Shown here one piece after another: positions 8,851 to 18,981 of a stretch of DNA of 42,291 nucleotides (within the stretch, counting starts at the first letter, position 1; the number at the start of each line of letters is the position of its first letter). The notes beneath the pieces were generated by a model that was not told where the DNA came from, did no database searches, and worked only from the letters and a program-made list of their open reading frames with translations. Source of the stretch: Paracidovorax anthurii. GTDB taxonomy: Bacteria > Pseudomonadota > Gammaproteobacteria > Burkholderiales > Burkholderiaceae_C. The DNA is taken from the NCBI RefSeq assembly GCF_003269065.1, contig NZ_QLTA01000043.1, positions 1 to 42,291 of the forward strand, written 5' to 3'. Made by a program: the position numbers and the translations under genes.

Positions 8851-9648
8851 ATGCTCCCCGGACAGACCCCCTCCATCCATCTCGGCCACGCCGATCGCGT
8901 CTGCATCGTCACCGGCGGTGCCCAGGGCATCGGCGAGGCCTGCGCCCGGCGTTTCGCGCGCGAGGGGGCCCGCGTGGTCGTGGCGGATGTGGATGACGCG
9001 CGCGGCGCGGCCCTGGCGGACGAACTGGGCGGCGCGGCCCGGTACCTGCGCTGCGATGTGGGCGAGAAATCCCAGGTCGATGACCTGGTCCGGCAGGTGG
9101 TGGCCCGGCATGGCCGCATCGACGTGCTCGTGAACAATGCGGGCATCTTTCGCGCCGCGGATTTCCTGGAGGTGACCGAGGCGGACTTCGATGCCGTGCT
9201 GCGCGTCAACCTCAAGGGCGCTTTCCTGATGGGCCAAGCGGTGGCGCGGGTGATGGCGGCCGCGGGCGCCGGCGCCATCGTCAACATGAGCTCCGTGAAC
9301 GGCGTGCTGGCGATCCCGAACATCGCCAGCTACAACGTGAGCAAGGGCGGCATCAACCAGCTCACGCGGGTGATGGCGCTGGCCCTGGCCGAGCGTGGCG
9401 TGCGCGTGAACGCGGTGGCGCCGGGCACGATCGCGACGGAACTGGCGTCCAAGGCCGTGCTGACGAGCGACGACGCACGCCGCAAGATCCTGAGCCGCAC
9501 CCCCATGAAGCGCCTGGGCGAGCCTTCCGAGATCGCCGACGTGGTGGCATGGCTGGCCAGCGATGCCGCCAGCTATGTGACCGGCGAGATCGTCACCGTG
9601 GACGGCGGGCGGATGACGCTCAACTACACCGTGCCGGTCGAGGGCTGA
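8851..9648 (+). CDS. Short-chain dehydrogenase/reductase (SDR), gluconate-5-dehydrogenase / KduD-like
   Basis: This 265-residue protein is a classical SDR. It has the NAD(P)-binding TGGAQGIG motif (residues 21-28), NNAG, catalytic S148, the YxxxK pair Y161/K165 and a C-terminal VDGGR. An acidic residue (VVVADVDD) follows the second beta strand, which favours NAD(H). The start is set by the Shine-Dalgarno AAAGGA at 8839-8844, six bases before ATG 8851. It follows the polysaccharide lyase gene by 28 bases and is probably in its operon. Together with the downstream KDPG aldolase this suggests a role in sugar-acid interconversion, for example reducing 4-deoxy-5-keto-uronate to 2-keto-3-deoxygluconate, but SDR substrates cannot be read from sequence. 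Confidence 0.85.
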   Translation: MLPGQTPSIHLGHADRVCIVTGGAQGIGEACARRFAREGARVVVADVDDARGAALADELGGAARYLRCDVGEKSQVDDLVRQVVARHGRIDVLVNNAGIFRAADFLEVTEADFDAVLRVNLKGAFLMGQAVARVMAAAGAGAIVNMSSVNGVLAIPNIASYNVSKGGINQLTRVMALALAERGVRVNAVAPGTIATELASKAVLTSDDARRKILSRTPMKRLGEPSEIADVVAWLASDAASYVTGEIVTVDGGRMTLNYTVPVEG

Positions 9649-9690
9649 GGGCGGTGGCCCCGCGCCTTCCTGCCCGCCCGCCTACCTGGC

Positions 9691-9753
9691 GTTTGCTATA
9701 TAAAACATAGCAAACAATCAAGAAAATACGGCGACATGGAGGGCTTTTGAGCC
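9691..9753 (+). repeat. Dispersed intergenic repeat, copy A
   Basis: An inverted repeat GTTTGCTAT/ATAGCAAAC with a 7-base spacer (9691-9715) is followed after about 14 bases by CGGCGACATGGAGGGC and a small GGCT/AGCC hairpin. The same order of parts recurs at 10287 and 34818 (copies B and C). It lies between the SDR and gloA genes, in a 219-base gap with no other feature. Confidence 0.75.
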
Positions 9754-9867
9754 TGATCCGGCATGCGGGGCACCGCCCTGCCCTCCGGCCCCCCCCGGGC
9801 GCGCGGATGGCCCGGCCGGAAGGCGGCCGGGGTGGCGGGTTTTCGATCTGCCGGCACAATCCGGGCC

Positions 9868-10284
9868 ATGAGATTCCTCCACACGATGCTGCGCGTCGGC
9901 AACCTCCAGCGCTCGATTGACTTCTACACCCAGGTGCTCGGCATGCAACTGCTGCGCAAGTCCGAAAACCCCGAGTACAAATATTCGCTCGCCTTCCTGG
10001 GCTTCGAGGGCGGCAATCCGGGCCAGGCCGAGATCGAGCTGACCTACAACTGGGGCGTCGAGAGCTACGAGCTGGGCACGGCCTATGGCCACATCGCGCT
10101 GGGCGTGCCCGACGCCTACGCCGCGTGCGAGAAGATCAAGGCCGCCGGCGGCAACGTGACGCGCGAGGCCGGCCCCGTGAAGGGCGGCACCACGGTCATC
10201 GCGTTCGTGACCGACCCGGACGGCTACAAGATCGAGCTGATCCAGCGGGCGAACGACCAGGGAACCGGCACCGGACTGCGCTGA
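9868..10284 (+). CDS. gloA: Lactoylglutathione lyase (glyoxalase I)
   Basis: GloA isomerises the hemithioacetal of methylglyoxal and glutathione to S-lactoylglutathione, the first step of methylglyoxal detoxification in the cytoplasm. The 138-residue product is the usual GloA length (E. coli 135). It begins with the family-typical [20 protein letters not shown], and [11 protein letters not shown] and IELTYNWG are also near-diagnostic. The four metal ligands of the Ni-type enzyme are in place as H5, E57, H75 and E123. The start at 9868 agrees with the family N-terminus; an in-frame extension upstream is GC-rich and not conserved-looking. It converges on eda, separated by repeat copy B. Confidence 0.95.
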   Translation: MRFLHTMLRVGNLQRSIDFYTQVLGMQLLRKSENPEYKYSLAFLGFEGGNPGQAEIELTYNWGVESYELGTAYGHIALGVPDAYAACEKIKAAGGNVTREAGPVKGGTTVIAFVTDPDGYKIELIQRANDQGTGTGLR

Positions 10285-10286
10285 GG

Positions 10287-10349
10287 ATTGCTATTGAAAT
10301 AATAGCGAACTATGTAGATTTTACGGCGACATCGAGGCCCTAGGGCCTC
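10287..10349 (+). repeat. Dispersed intergenic repeat, copy B, ending in a 16-bp palindrome
   Basis: This copy has TTGCTAT, a short spacer and ATAGCGAAC, then CGGCGACATCGAGGCCC about 22 bases on. It runs into the perfect palindrome GAGGCCCTAGGGCCTC (10334-10349), whose CTA on the plus strand is the eda stop codon on the minus strand. It fills the gap between convergent gloA and eda and could serve as a bidirectional transcription end, although no T-tract follows. Confidence 0.72.
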
Positions 10350-10965
10350 AAAGCCCGGGCCCCACGGGCCAGCGTGGTGATGCGGGCCCAGTCCCCCTGG
10401 GCCAGCGCGTCGCCGGGCACCAGCCACGACCCTCCCACGCACTCCACGTTGGAGAGCGCCAGGAATTCCCCGGCATTGCCCGGCTGGATGCCGCCGGTCG
10501 GGCAGAAGCGCACGTCACCGAACGGGCCCTGCCAGGCCTTCAGCATGGCGAGGCCGCCCGCCTGCAGGGCGGGGAAGAACTTGAGGGCCGAGAAGCCCTC
10601 CTCCTGGGCCGCCATGATCTCGCTGCCCGTTGCCACGCCGGGCAGCAGGGGCAGGCCGGCATCGCGGCAGGCGCGTCCCACCGCCGGGGTGAAGCCCGGG
10701 CTCACGGCGAAGCGCGCGCCCGCGCGGCCCGCGGCCTGCGCGTCGGCGGCGCTGCGCACGGTGCCCGCGCCCACGACGGCCTGCGGCACGTCGCGCGCGA
10801 TGGCTTCGATGCAGTCCAGCGCCTGGGAGGTGCGCAGGGTCACCTCCAGCATGCGGATGCCCCCTTCCACCAGCGCGCGCGCCATGGGCACGGCATGGGC
10901 CACGTCGTTCAGCACGATGACGGGAATCACGGGGGCATCGCGCATCACGTCGAGCGCGGTCAATG

Positions 10966-10975
<10 letters not shown>
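10340..10975 (-). CDS. eda: KDPG aldolase (2-dehydro-3-deoxy-phosphogluconate aldolase)
   Basis: Eda cleaves 2-keto-3-deoxy-6-phosphogluconate to pyruvate and glyceraldehyde-3-phosphate, the last step of the Entner-Doudoroff pathway. The 211-residue TIM barrel has the expected active site: MLEVTLRT gives the catalytic Glu (E44) and phosphate-binding Arg (R48), and FSALKFFPA gives the Schiff-base Lys (K132, equivalent to K133 in E. coli). VVGAGTV and GGIQPGN are also typical. Its ATG at 10975 lies 10 bases inside the end of edd (stop at 10966-10968), so the two are probably translationally coupled. Its stop codon sits in the centre of a 16-bp palindrome shared with repeat copy B. Confidence 0.96.
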
Positions 10976-12807
<1,832 letters not shown>

Positions 12808-12980
12808 GGCGGGATTCGGGCTTTGCCTTGCTGGGAGGTGAGACGGCGGGCCGCCGGAAGTTCGCTACCAAAAGCAACCATCGGCAAGCAGCCGGGCCAC
12901 CGATCGTACGCCCGCCGCGGCAGGCCCGCTGTAGGCCGGGGTGGGCGATCGCGGCGCCCCGCCCTCCCCGGCCGGCCGGG

Positions 12981-14000
12981 TCACTGGCCGCCGCGCGCCT
13001 GTTTCACGGCGCCCTGCACGGCGTCCCAGGTGTCCTGGCCCACCGCCTTGGCGATGCCGGCATTCACGCCGGCGAGCCGCTCGCGCATGCGGCTGGCTTC
13101 GGCGGCGGGCAGCTCGTTCACCTGCATGCCCTTGGTCTTGAGGTCGGCCAGCGCCTTGGCGGCCTCCTCGCGCGTGTCCTTGCGCTCGAAATCGCGGCTC
13201 TTGGCGGCGGCGTCCTGCAGCACCTTCTTCTCGGCGGGCGTGAGCGTGTCCCACCACTTCTTGCTCACCGTGACGATCCAGGGGCTGTAGACGTGATTGG
13301 TGACGGTAAGGTACTTCTGCACTTCGTAGAACTTGCTGGACACCACCGTGTTGAACGGGTTTTCCTGCCCATCGACGGCGCGCGTCTCCAGCGCCGTGAA
13401 CAGCTCGGAGAACGGCAGCGGCACGGCGTTCGCGCCCAGGGCCTTGAAGCTGTCGAGGAACACGTTGTTCTGCATCACGCGCAGCTTGATGTCGCCCATG
13501 TCTTCCAGTTTGGTGACGGGGCGCTTGCTGTTGGTGAGGTTGCGGAAGCCGTTCTCCCAGTACACCAGCCCGACCATGCCCTTGGGCTCCAGCTTCGCCT
13601 TGACCTTCTCGCCCACGGGGCCGTCGAGCACGGCGTCGGCCTCCTTCGCGCTGCTGAAGAGGAAGGGCGTGTCCCACACCGCCATCTCGGGCACGATGCC
13701 CACCAGCGTGGCGGTGGAGCCCACCATCATCTCCTGCGCCCCGCCGATCAGGGCCTGCTGCATCTGCGTATCGGAGCCCAGCGACGCATTGCCGATAGCG
13801 CGCACCTTCATCTTGCCGCCGGTGGCTTTCTCCACCTCCTGCGCGAAGAAGCGCACGGCGCGCCCCTGGTTGGAGTTGTCCACGAGGCCGAAGCCGAAGC
13901 GCACGATGCGCGGCTTGAAATCCTGGGCCTGGGCGACGGCGGGCGCGCCGGTGGCGGCAATGGCGGCCACCAGGGTGGCGAGGGCGAAGCGGATGCGCAT
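12981..14000 (-). CDS. dctP: TRAP transporter solute-binding protein (DctP family)
   Basis: This 339-residue periplasmic protein captures the substrate for a tripartite ATP-independent transporter. It has a Sec signal peptide ([21 protein letters not shown], cleavage near AQA). The DctP-fold body includes the [15 protein letters not shown] segment, whose Arg (KLRV) normally salt-bridges the carboxylate of the ligand, and [12 protein letters not shown]. The binding ligand is therefore an organic acid. With gntK, edd and eda around it, gluconate or a related sugar acid is the best guess. It is 51 bases after dctM in the same direction. Confidence 0.93.
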   Translation of the reverse strand: MRIRFALATLVAAIAATGAPAVAQAQDFKPRIVRFGFGLVDNSNQGRAVRFFAQEVEKATGGKMKVRAIGNASLGSDTQMQQALIGGAQEMMVGSTATLVGIVPEMAVWDTPFLFSSAKEADAVLDGPVGEKVKAKLEPKGMVGLVYWENGFRNLTNSKRPVTKLEDMGDIKLRVMQNNVFLDSFKALGANAVPLPFSELFTALETRAVDGQENPFNTVVSSKFYEVQKYLTVTNHVYSPWIVTVSKKWWDTLTPAEKKVLQDAAAKSRDFERKDTREEAAKALADLKTKGMQVNELPAAEASRMRERLAGVNAGIAKAVGQDTWDAVQGAVKQARGGQ

Positions 14001-14051
14001 GGTTTTGTCTCCTGAAAAAATGAATGGAATCGAACGCGAGGGGCCGCAGCC

Positions 14052-15332
14052 TCAATGCAGCCAGCGCAGCGGCGCCGTCACCAGCGACGGGAAGATGACG
14101 AAGAGGACGAGCAGCAGCACGTACACCAGCAGGAACGGCGTCGTGCCCCGGATCACGGTCTCCATGCGCAGCCGGCCCACGCCGGCCACCACGTTCTGCA
14201 CCGTGCCCACGGGCGGCGTGATCAGTCCGATGCAGCCCACGTAGATGAACATGAAGCCGAAGTACACCGGGTCGATGCCGGCCTTCACGGCCAGCGGCAC
14301 GCACACGGGGCCGAAGATCAGGATGGTGGGCGTCAGGTCCATGGCCGTGCCCACCACCAGCAGGAAGACCATCATCAGCGCCATGAACAGCATGGGGTGG
14401 CCCATCACACCGGCGAAGCTGTCGGCCAGCAGGTTGGGCAGGTCGGCCAGGGTGATCATGTAGGCCGTCACGGTGGCCGCGCCGCAGAGGAACATCACCA
14501 CCGCCGTGGTCTTGCCCGCGGCCAGGAAGACTTCGTAGAGCTGGCTCCAGTTCAGCTCGCGGTACACGAACATCGAGACGATGAGCGCATACACGGCGGC
14601 CACCACGGCGGCTTCCGTGGGCGTGAAGATGCCGCCCTTCAAGCCGCCCAGGATGATGACCGGCATCATCATGGCCCAGAAGCTGTGCAGCAGCGCCCGC
14701 AGCCGGGGTCCCCACTCCACGCGCTCCATCGCGGGCAACTGGTGCTTGCGCGCGATCCACCACCACGCCAGGATGAGGAAGATGCCCATCATCAGGCCGG
14801 GGAACACCCCCGCCAGGAACAGCTTGCTGATCGAGGTGTTGGTGGTCACGCCGTAGATCACGAACGGCATGGACGGCGGAATGATCGGCGCGATGATCCC
14901 GCCCGAGGCCAGCAGGCCGGCGCTGTAGCTGGCCGGGTAGTTCTGCTGGCGCATCATCGGCAGCAGGATCGTGGCCAGCGCCGCCGTGTCGGCGATGGCC
15001 GAGCCGCTCATGGACGCCAGCAGCACCGCCGCGCCGATCGCCACGAAGCCCAGCCCGCCCCGGATGTGGCCCACGAAGGCGCGCGCCAGATCGATGATGC
15101 GGCGCGAGAGGCCGCCCGCGTTCATCAGCTCGCCCGCCAGGATGAAGAACGGCACCGCCAGCAGCGGGAAGTTGTCGAAGCCCGCCTGCAGGTTCTGCGC
15201 CAGCAACTGCGAATCGAAGAAGTCCAGGTGCCACATCAGGGCCACGCCGGTCAGCACCAGCGCCTGGGCGATGGGCATGCCGATGGCCATGCCGCCGATC
15301 AGCACGCCGAGGAAGATGAGGGTCACGACCAT
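14052..15332 (-). CDS. dctM: TRAP transporter large permease (DctM family)
   Basis: This 426-residue inner-membrane protein is the ion-coupled translocation subunit. It has about 12 hydrophobic segments, with GMPIAQALVLTG early, an MSGSAIADTAALATILLP segment and a C-terminal FGFMFIYVGCIGLITPPVG block, all typical of DctM. The start ATG at 15332 (MVVTLIFLGVLIGG) fits the family; the frame stays open upstream into dctQ but in the wrong reading. It follows dctQ by 10 bases and precedes dctP by 51. Confidence 0.94.
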   Translation of the reverse strand: MVVTLIFLGVLIGGMAIGMPIAQALVLTGVALMWHLDFFDSQLLAQNLQAGFDNFPLLAVPFFILAGELMNAGGLSRRIIDLARAFVGHIRGGLGFVAIGAAVLLASMSGSAIADTAALATILLPMMRQQNYPASYSAGLLASGGIIAPIIPPSMPFVIYGVTTNTSISKLFLAGVFPGLMMGIFLILAWWWIARKHQLPAMERVEWGPRLRALLHSFWAMMMPVIILGGLKGGIFTPTEAAVVAAVYALIVSMFVYRELNWSQLYEVFLAAGKTTAVVMFLCGAATVTAYMITLADLPNLLADSFAGVMGHPMLFMALMMVFLLVVGTAMDLTPTILIFGPVCVPLAVKAGIDPVYFGFMFIYVGCIGLITPPVGTVQNVVAGVGRLRMETVIRGTTPFLLVYVLLLVLFVIFPSLVTAPLRWLH

Positions 15333-15342
15333 GGTGCTTCCC

Positions 15343-15867
15343 TCACTCGATCGAGGCGTCGCCGCCCGCGTCATCGCCGGCCGGACGGCCGCGCACGAGT
15401 TCCAGCACCAGCGCGACCAGCAGGCCCGCGGCCAGCACCAGCGTGGCCGCCGCGCCCAGCGCGAGCGGGTAGCCCAGCACCGTGCTGTAGCTCTCCAGGC
15501 CGGCCACCACCTGCTCCCAGGAGCCCTTGAGCAGCAGCACCATGCACAGCGCCACCAGCGCCTGGCTGACCCAGAACAGCGCCTTGCGCGGCGCCCCCGA
15601 GAGACGCGCGGTGAGCATGTCGAAGCCCAGGTGCTTGCCCTCGAACGCGGCCACGATGGCGCCCACGGCCACCAGCCAGACGAACAGCAGCCGCGAGATC
15701 TCCTCGTAGGAAACGATGCTGGTGCCGAACGCATAGCGCAGCACCACGTTCACGAACACGGCCACGACCATGCCGGCCAGCGCCAGCACCATGAAATGCT
15801 CGGCCCACCGCTGCGGCAGGCTCTTGCGGCGCGCGGGCTGCGCCGGGTGGGTTGCGGACTCGGTCAT
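15343..15867 (-). CDS. dctQ: TRAP transporter small permease (DctQ family)
   Basis: This 174-residue protein has four predicted membrane helices (about 25-48, 58-75, 95-115, 135-160), as expected for DctQ. The VNVVLRYAFGTSIVSYEEISRL stretch after helix 1 is the conserved DctQ signature (R-Y-x-F then W/Y-x-E-E). It partners DctM and DctP. Its ATG overlaps the gntK stop by four bases (ATGA at 15864-15867), indicating translational coupling, and dctM starts 10 bases after its stop. Confidence 0.93.
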   Translation of the reverse strand: MTESATHPAQPARRKSLPQRWAEHFMVLALAGMVVAVFVNVVLRYAFGTSIVSYEEISRLLFVWLVAVGAIVAAFEGKHLGFDMLTARLSGAPRKALFWVSQALVALCMVLLLKGSWEQVVAGLESYSTVLGYPLALGAAATLVLAAGLLVALVLELVRGRPAGDDAGGDASIE

Positions 15868-16484
15868 GCGGTATCTCCGGAAGGGGTGGGCGTGGACACC
15901 GCCACGCCCTGGGGTTCAGTGCCGCCACGGCGCATCCACGCCGCGATGGCCTCGGCCAGCGCGGGCACGGGCTGCCGGGCGTCGAGCGGCAGCACGCCGG
16001 GTTCGCCCCGGGGGGATTCCAGCGTGGCGAACTGGTCCGCCACCAGGGACGGGGAAAAGAAGTGCCCGGGCCGCGCCCGCACCCGGGCCAGTGCGCTGTC
16101 GTAGTCCAGTTCGAGGAACGCGAAGCGCAGCCCCGGCGAGGCGGCCCGCAGGCGGTCCCGGTACCGGCGGCGCAAGGCCGAGCAGGTCAGCACCAGCCCG
16201 CCGCCGCCCTGCCCCGCGGACCCGACCGCGCCCGGGCTGCCCACGTCCGCCAGCAGACGGGCCAGGCGATCGAGCCAGCCCGCGCGGTCCTCGTCGGTCA
16301 GCGGCTGGCCGGCGCGCATCTTGGCCACGCTCTCGGGGGAATGGTGCGCGTCGCCCTCCTCCAGGCGCCACCCCAGCAGGGCGGCAGCAGCGGCGGCCAC
16401 GCTGGATTTGCCGCATCCCGAGACGCCCATGACCACCAGGGTGGAGGTCGGCAGTGCTTGGATAGCGCTATCCAAAGAATCCAT
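15864..16484 (-). CDS. gntK: Gluconokinase, first gene of the gluconate/TRAP/ED cluster
   Basis: GntK phosphorylates gluconate to 6-phosphogluconate, the substrate of Edd. The 206-residue product has the P-loop GVSGCGKSS (20-28), the family EGDAHHSPESVAKM motif, PLTDEDRAGWLDRL and VLTCSALRRRYRDRLR, all GntK hallmarks. A Gly-rich insertion lies around residues 95-110. The ATG at 16484 gives an 18-residue leader before MGVSG, close to the usual 12-15, and no better start is seen. Codons 4-9 coincide exactly with the 18-bp palindrome TTGGATAGCGCTATCCAA, so the likely repressor site lies inside the coding sequence. dctQ overlaps its stop codon. Confidence 0.94.
   Translation of the reverse strand: MDSLDSAIQALPTSTLVVMGVSGCGKSSVAAAAAALLGWRLEEGDAHHSPESVAKMRAGQPLTDEDRAGWLDRLARLLADVGSPGAVGSAGQGGGGLVLTCSALRRRYRDRLRAASPGLRFAFLELDYDSALARVRARPGHFFSPSLVADQFATLESPRGEPGVLPLDARQPVPALAEAIAAWMRRGGTEPQGVAVSTPTPSGDTA
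16458..16475. promoter_or_regulatory. LacI/GntR-type operator 1, inside gntK codons 4-9
   Basis: The sequence TTGGATAGCGCTATCCAA is a perfect 18-bp palindrome with the central CG typical of LacI-family operators. Its 14-bp core recurs exactly at 16599-16612. It lies within the first codons of gntK, downstream of any gntK promoter, so a bound regulator would act as a roadblock or by looping to the second site 139 bases away. Confidence 0.8.
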
Positions 16485-16598
16485 AAAAAATGCGGACTTT
16501 TCCCGGGGAAAAAGGGCCCGCTTGTCTCCAATGTAGAAAAAAGAATTCCCAGGGACGTTAAGAAAGACTTGGCCTGCTTCTGACGTTAACCCTGAGAT

Positions 16599-16612
16599 GG
16601 ATAGCGCTATCC
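16599..16612. promoter_or_regulatory. LacI/GntR-type operator 2 in the divergent intergenic region
   Basis: GGATAGCGCTATCC is a perfect 14-bp palindrome identical to the core of operator 1. It lies 39 bases before the start of the LacI-family gene and 115 bases before gntK, so it could control both divergent genes. Two copies of GACGTTAA (16554-16561 and 16582-16589) also lie in this region, 28 bases apart; their role is unknown. Confidence 0.8.
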
Positions 16613-16650
16613 TAGACAACAATGCTGTACCAGCCGATCCGGATTAACCC

Positions 16651-17691
16651 TTGAACGCATCCGCTCCTCCTCCCGGCCGCCGCGCCCGCAAGGCCAGCGG
16701 CCGGGTCACCCTCGACGACGTGGCCCGCCTGGCGGGCGTGAGCCCGATCACCGTCTCGCGCGCCCTGCGCCAGGAGCGCGGCGTGGACCCGGTGCTGGCC
16801 GCGCGCGTGCAGGCGGCCGCCGGGCAACTGGGCTATGTGCCCGACCCGGCCGCGCGCGCCCTGGCCTCGCAGCGCAGCACACAGGTCCTGGTGCTGGTGC
16901 CCATGCTCTCCAACGCGCTGTTCGTGGACCTGCTGGAGGCGGTGCACCGCACTCTGTTCCCCGCCGGCTTCCTGCCGCTGATCGGGGTCACCCACTACGA
17001 CGTGGCCGAGGAGGAGCTGCTGCTGCGCACCTACCTCCCCCACCGCCCGGCCGGCCTGCTGGTCACCGGATTCGACCGCAGCGAGGCCGCGCGCCAGCTC
17101 ATCGCGCGCAGCGGCGTGCCCTGCGTGCACCTCATGGAAACCAGCGATGCGCAGGGCGTGCACTGCGTGGGTTTCTCGCAGACCGAGGCCGGGGCCGCCA
17201 TGGTGCGCCACCTGCTGGAGCAGGGGCGCCGGCGCATCGCCTTCTGCGCGGCCCAGCTCGACCCCCGCACGATGCAGCGCGCCGAGGGCTACCGCCAGGC
17301 CCTGCGCCAGGCCGGCCTCTACGATCCCCGCCTGGAGATCCTGAGCCCGGAGCGCTCGTCCATCGCGCTCGGTGCCCGCCTTTTCGAAGAAGTGCTGCAG
17401 CGCCTGCCCGATGCCGATGCCATCTTCTTCTGCAACGACGACATCGCGCAGGGTGGATTGCTGGCCGCCACGCGGCTGGGCGTGGCCGTGCCGGGCCGCA
17501 TGGCCGTGGCGGGCTTCAACGACCTGGCCGGCAGCGACCAGATGGTGCCGCCCCTCACCACCGTGCGCACGCCCCGCGGCGAGGTGGGGCGCGCCGGCGC
17601 CGGCATGCTGCTGGACCTGATGCGCGGCACGCCGCCCGCCCGGCACTGCGTGGCCCTGGAGTACGAGCTGGTGGTGCGGCAGAGCACCTGA
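16651..17691 (+). CDS. LacI-family transcriptional regulator, likely gluconate repressor (GntR-like)
   Basis: This 346-residue protein has the LacI helix-turn-helix at about residues 20-65 (VTLDDVARLAGVSPITVSRAL) and the hinge segment LGYVPDPAARALAS. A periplasmic-binding-protein-like sensor domain follows, with FFCNDDIAQGGLLAA and GFNDLAGSDQMVPPLTTVRTP as typical late motifs. The start is a TTG at 16651, preceded by only a weak ribosome site. It is divergent to gntK and flanked by two copies of GGATAGCGCTATCC, so it most probably represses the gntK-TRAP-edd-eda cluster and itself, with gluconate or 6-phosphogluconate as inducer. The ligand is inferred from context. Confidence 0.92.
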   Translation: MNASAPPPGRRARKASGRVTLDDVARLAGVSPITVSRALRQERGVDPVLAARVQAAAGQLGYVPDPAARALASQRSTQVLVLVPMLSNALFVDLLEAVHRTLFPAGFLPLIGVTHYDVAEEELLLRTYLPHRPAGLLVTGFDRSEAARQLIARSGVPCVHLMETSDAQGVHCVGFSQTEAGAAMVRHLLEQGRRRIAFCAAQLDPRTMQRAEGYRQALRQAGLYDPRLEILSPERSSIALGARLFEEVLQRLPDADAIFFCNDDIAQGGLLAATRLGVAVPGRMAVAGFNDLAGSDQMVPPLTTVRTPRGEVGRAGAGMLLDLMRGTPPARHCVALEYELVVRQST

Positions 17692-17868
17692 ACCCGCGGG
17701 GAGAGACCCTACGGCGAGCGTTACATTCATGCAACTCTCGTAAGCGAACATCAAGGACTCTCCCCCACAATGCTTGCAGGCCCGACAGGGCTGGCAGCGA
17801 CTGAGCGGCGTTCGATCCGGCCCGAGAGCCGGCACGGGCAACGGAACTCAATCCCGGAGGGAGAATGG

Positions 17869-18912
17869 ATGCAGCAGAAGATATTGCTGGTGGACGATGA
17901 CCTGGGCGCCATCAAGCTCATGCGCTACATGCTGGCGGGGCTCGGGGACGTGCAGTTCGCCACCAATGGCGCCGATGCCCTGCGCCTCGTGAGCGAGGCC
18001 CCGCCCAGCGTGATCGTGCTGGATGCCGAAATGCCCGGCATGAGCGGCTTCGAAGTCTGCAGGGCCGTCAAGGCCGACCCCGCCACCGCCGACGTACCCA
18101 TCATCTTCGTCACCAGCCACGCCGAGGTGGACCTGGAGTTGGAAGGGTTCGCGCTCGGCGCGGCGGATTTCATCGCCAAGCCCGTCAGGCCCGCCCTCCT
18201 CCAGGCCCGGGTGAAAACCCAGCTGCGGCTTTCGCAGCTCACACAAGAGCTTCGCCAGATCGCGGCCACCGACGGGCTGACCCAGTTGGCGAACCGCCGC
18301 AAGTTCGACGAATCGCTGCTGCAGGAATGGCAGCGTTGCCAGCGCTCGGGCACGGCCCTGAGCATGCTGCTGGTGGACGTGGACCATTTCAAACAGTTCA
18401 ACGACCGTTATGGCCACCCCGCGGGCGACGATTGCCTGCGTCAGGTCGCGCAGGCGCTGCGCGATGCCGGCCTCCGGCTGGGCGACCTCGCAGCCCGCTA
18501 CGGCGGCGAAGAGTTCGCGCTGCTGATGCCCCAGACGGACCGCGCGGGCGCCGCCTTCGTCGCCCGCAGGATCATGGAGAACGTCGCGGCCCTGCGGATC
18601 GAGCACGGCGATTCCGCGGCTGCCGGGCGCCTGAGCGTCAGCATCGGCATCGCGAGCTGCGACGAATACAGCGCCGACTGGCTGCCCTCCCGGGGAGAGC
18701 ATGGCGAGGCATCCATGCGGGAGCAGGCCGATCGCCTGGTGCGCAGCGCGGACCAGGCACTCTATGCCGCGAAGCAGGCCGGGCGCGCGCGGGCGTATCA
18801 GGGACACGTCTCGGATACGGCCCCCGGGAGCGCCCCCGTCCTGGCCGTCCCGCCCCTGTCCCTTCTCGCTTCGGCCACCGGCCCCGGCCCGCGGCCGGGC
18901 ACCGACCGCTGA
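17869..18912 (+). CDS. Response-regulator diguanylate cyclase (REC-GGDEF)
   Basis: This 347-residue protein makes cyclic di-GMP when activated by phosphorylation. Residues 1-125 form a receiver domain: acidic VDDD, phosphoacceptor D52 in VLDAEMPG and conserved Lys in IAKPV. Residues about 145-325 form a GGDEF domain with an intact GGEEF active site (212-216) and an RxxD product-inhibition site (R203, D206) exactly five residues before it. DGLTQLANRR, VDHFKQFND and YGHPAGDD are typical. The Pro-rich tail after residue 315 is unstructured. The start is set by the strong GGAGGGAG at 17856-17863, six bases before ATG 17869. It is probably co-transcribed with, and phosphorylated by, the hybrid kinase encoded 69 bases downstream. 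Confidence 0.94.
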   Translation: MQQKILLVDDDLGAIKLMRYMLAGLGDVQFATNGADALRLVSEAPPSVIVLDAEMPGMSGFEVCRAVKADPATADVPIIFVTSHAEVDLELEGFALGAADFIAKPVRPALLQARVKTQLRLSQLTQELRQIAATDGLTQLANRRKFDESLLQEWQRCQRSGTALSMLLVDVDHFKQFNDRYGHPAGDDCLRQVAQALRDAGLRLGDLAARYGGEEFALLMPQTDRAGAAFVARRIMENVAALRIEHGDSAAAGRLSVSIGIASCDEYSADWLPSRGEHGEASMREQADRLVRSADQALYAAKQAGRARAYQGHVSDTAPGSAPVLAVPPLSLLASATGPGPRPGTDR

Positions 18913-18981
18913 CCCGGGGCCACGATGCCAGATCCGGCAGCACGGTTCCCGAACCCCTCGGACGCGACAGGAGTCCCCTTC

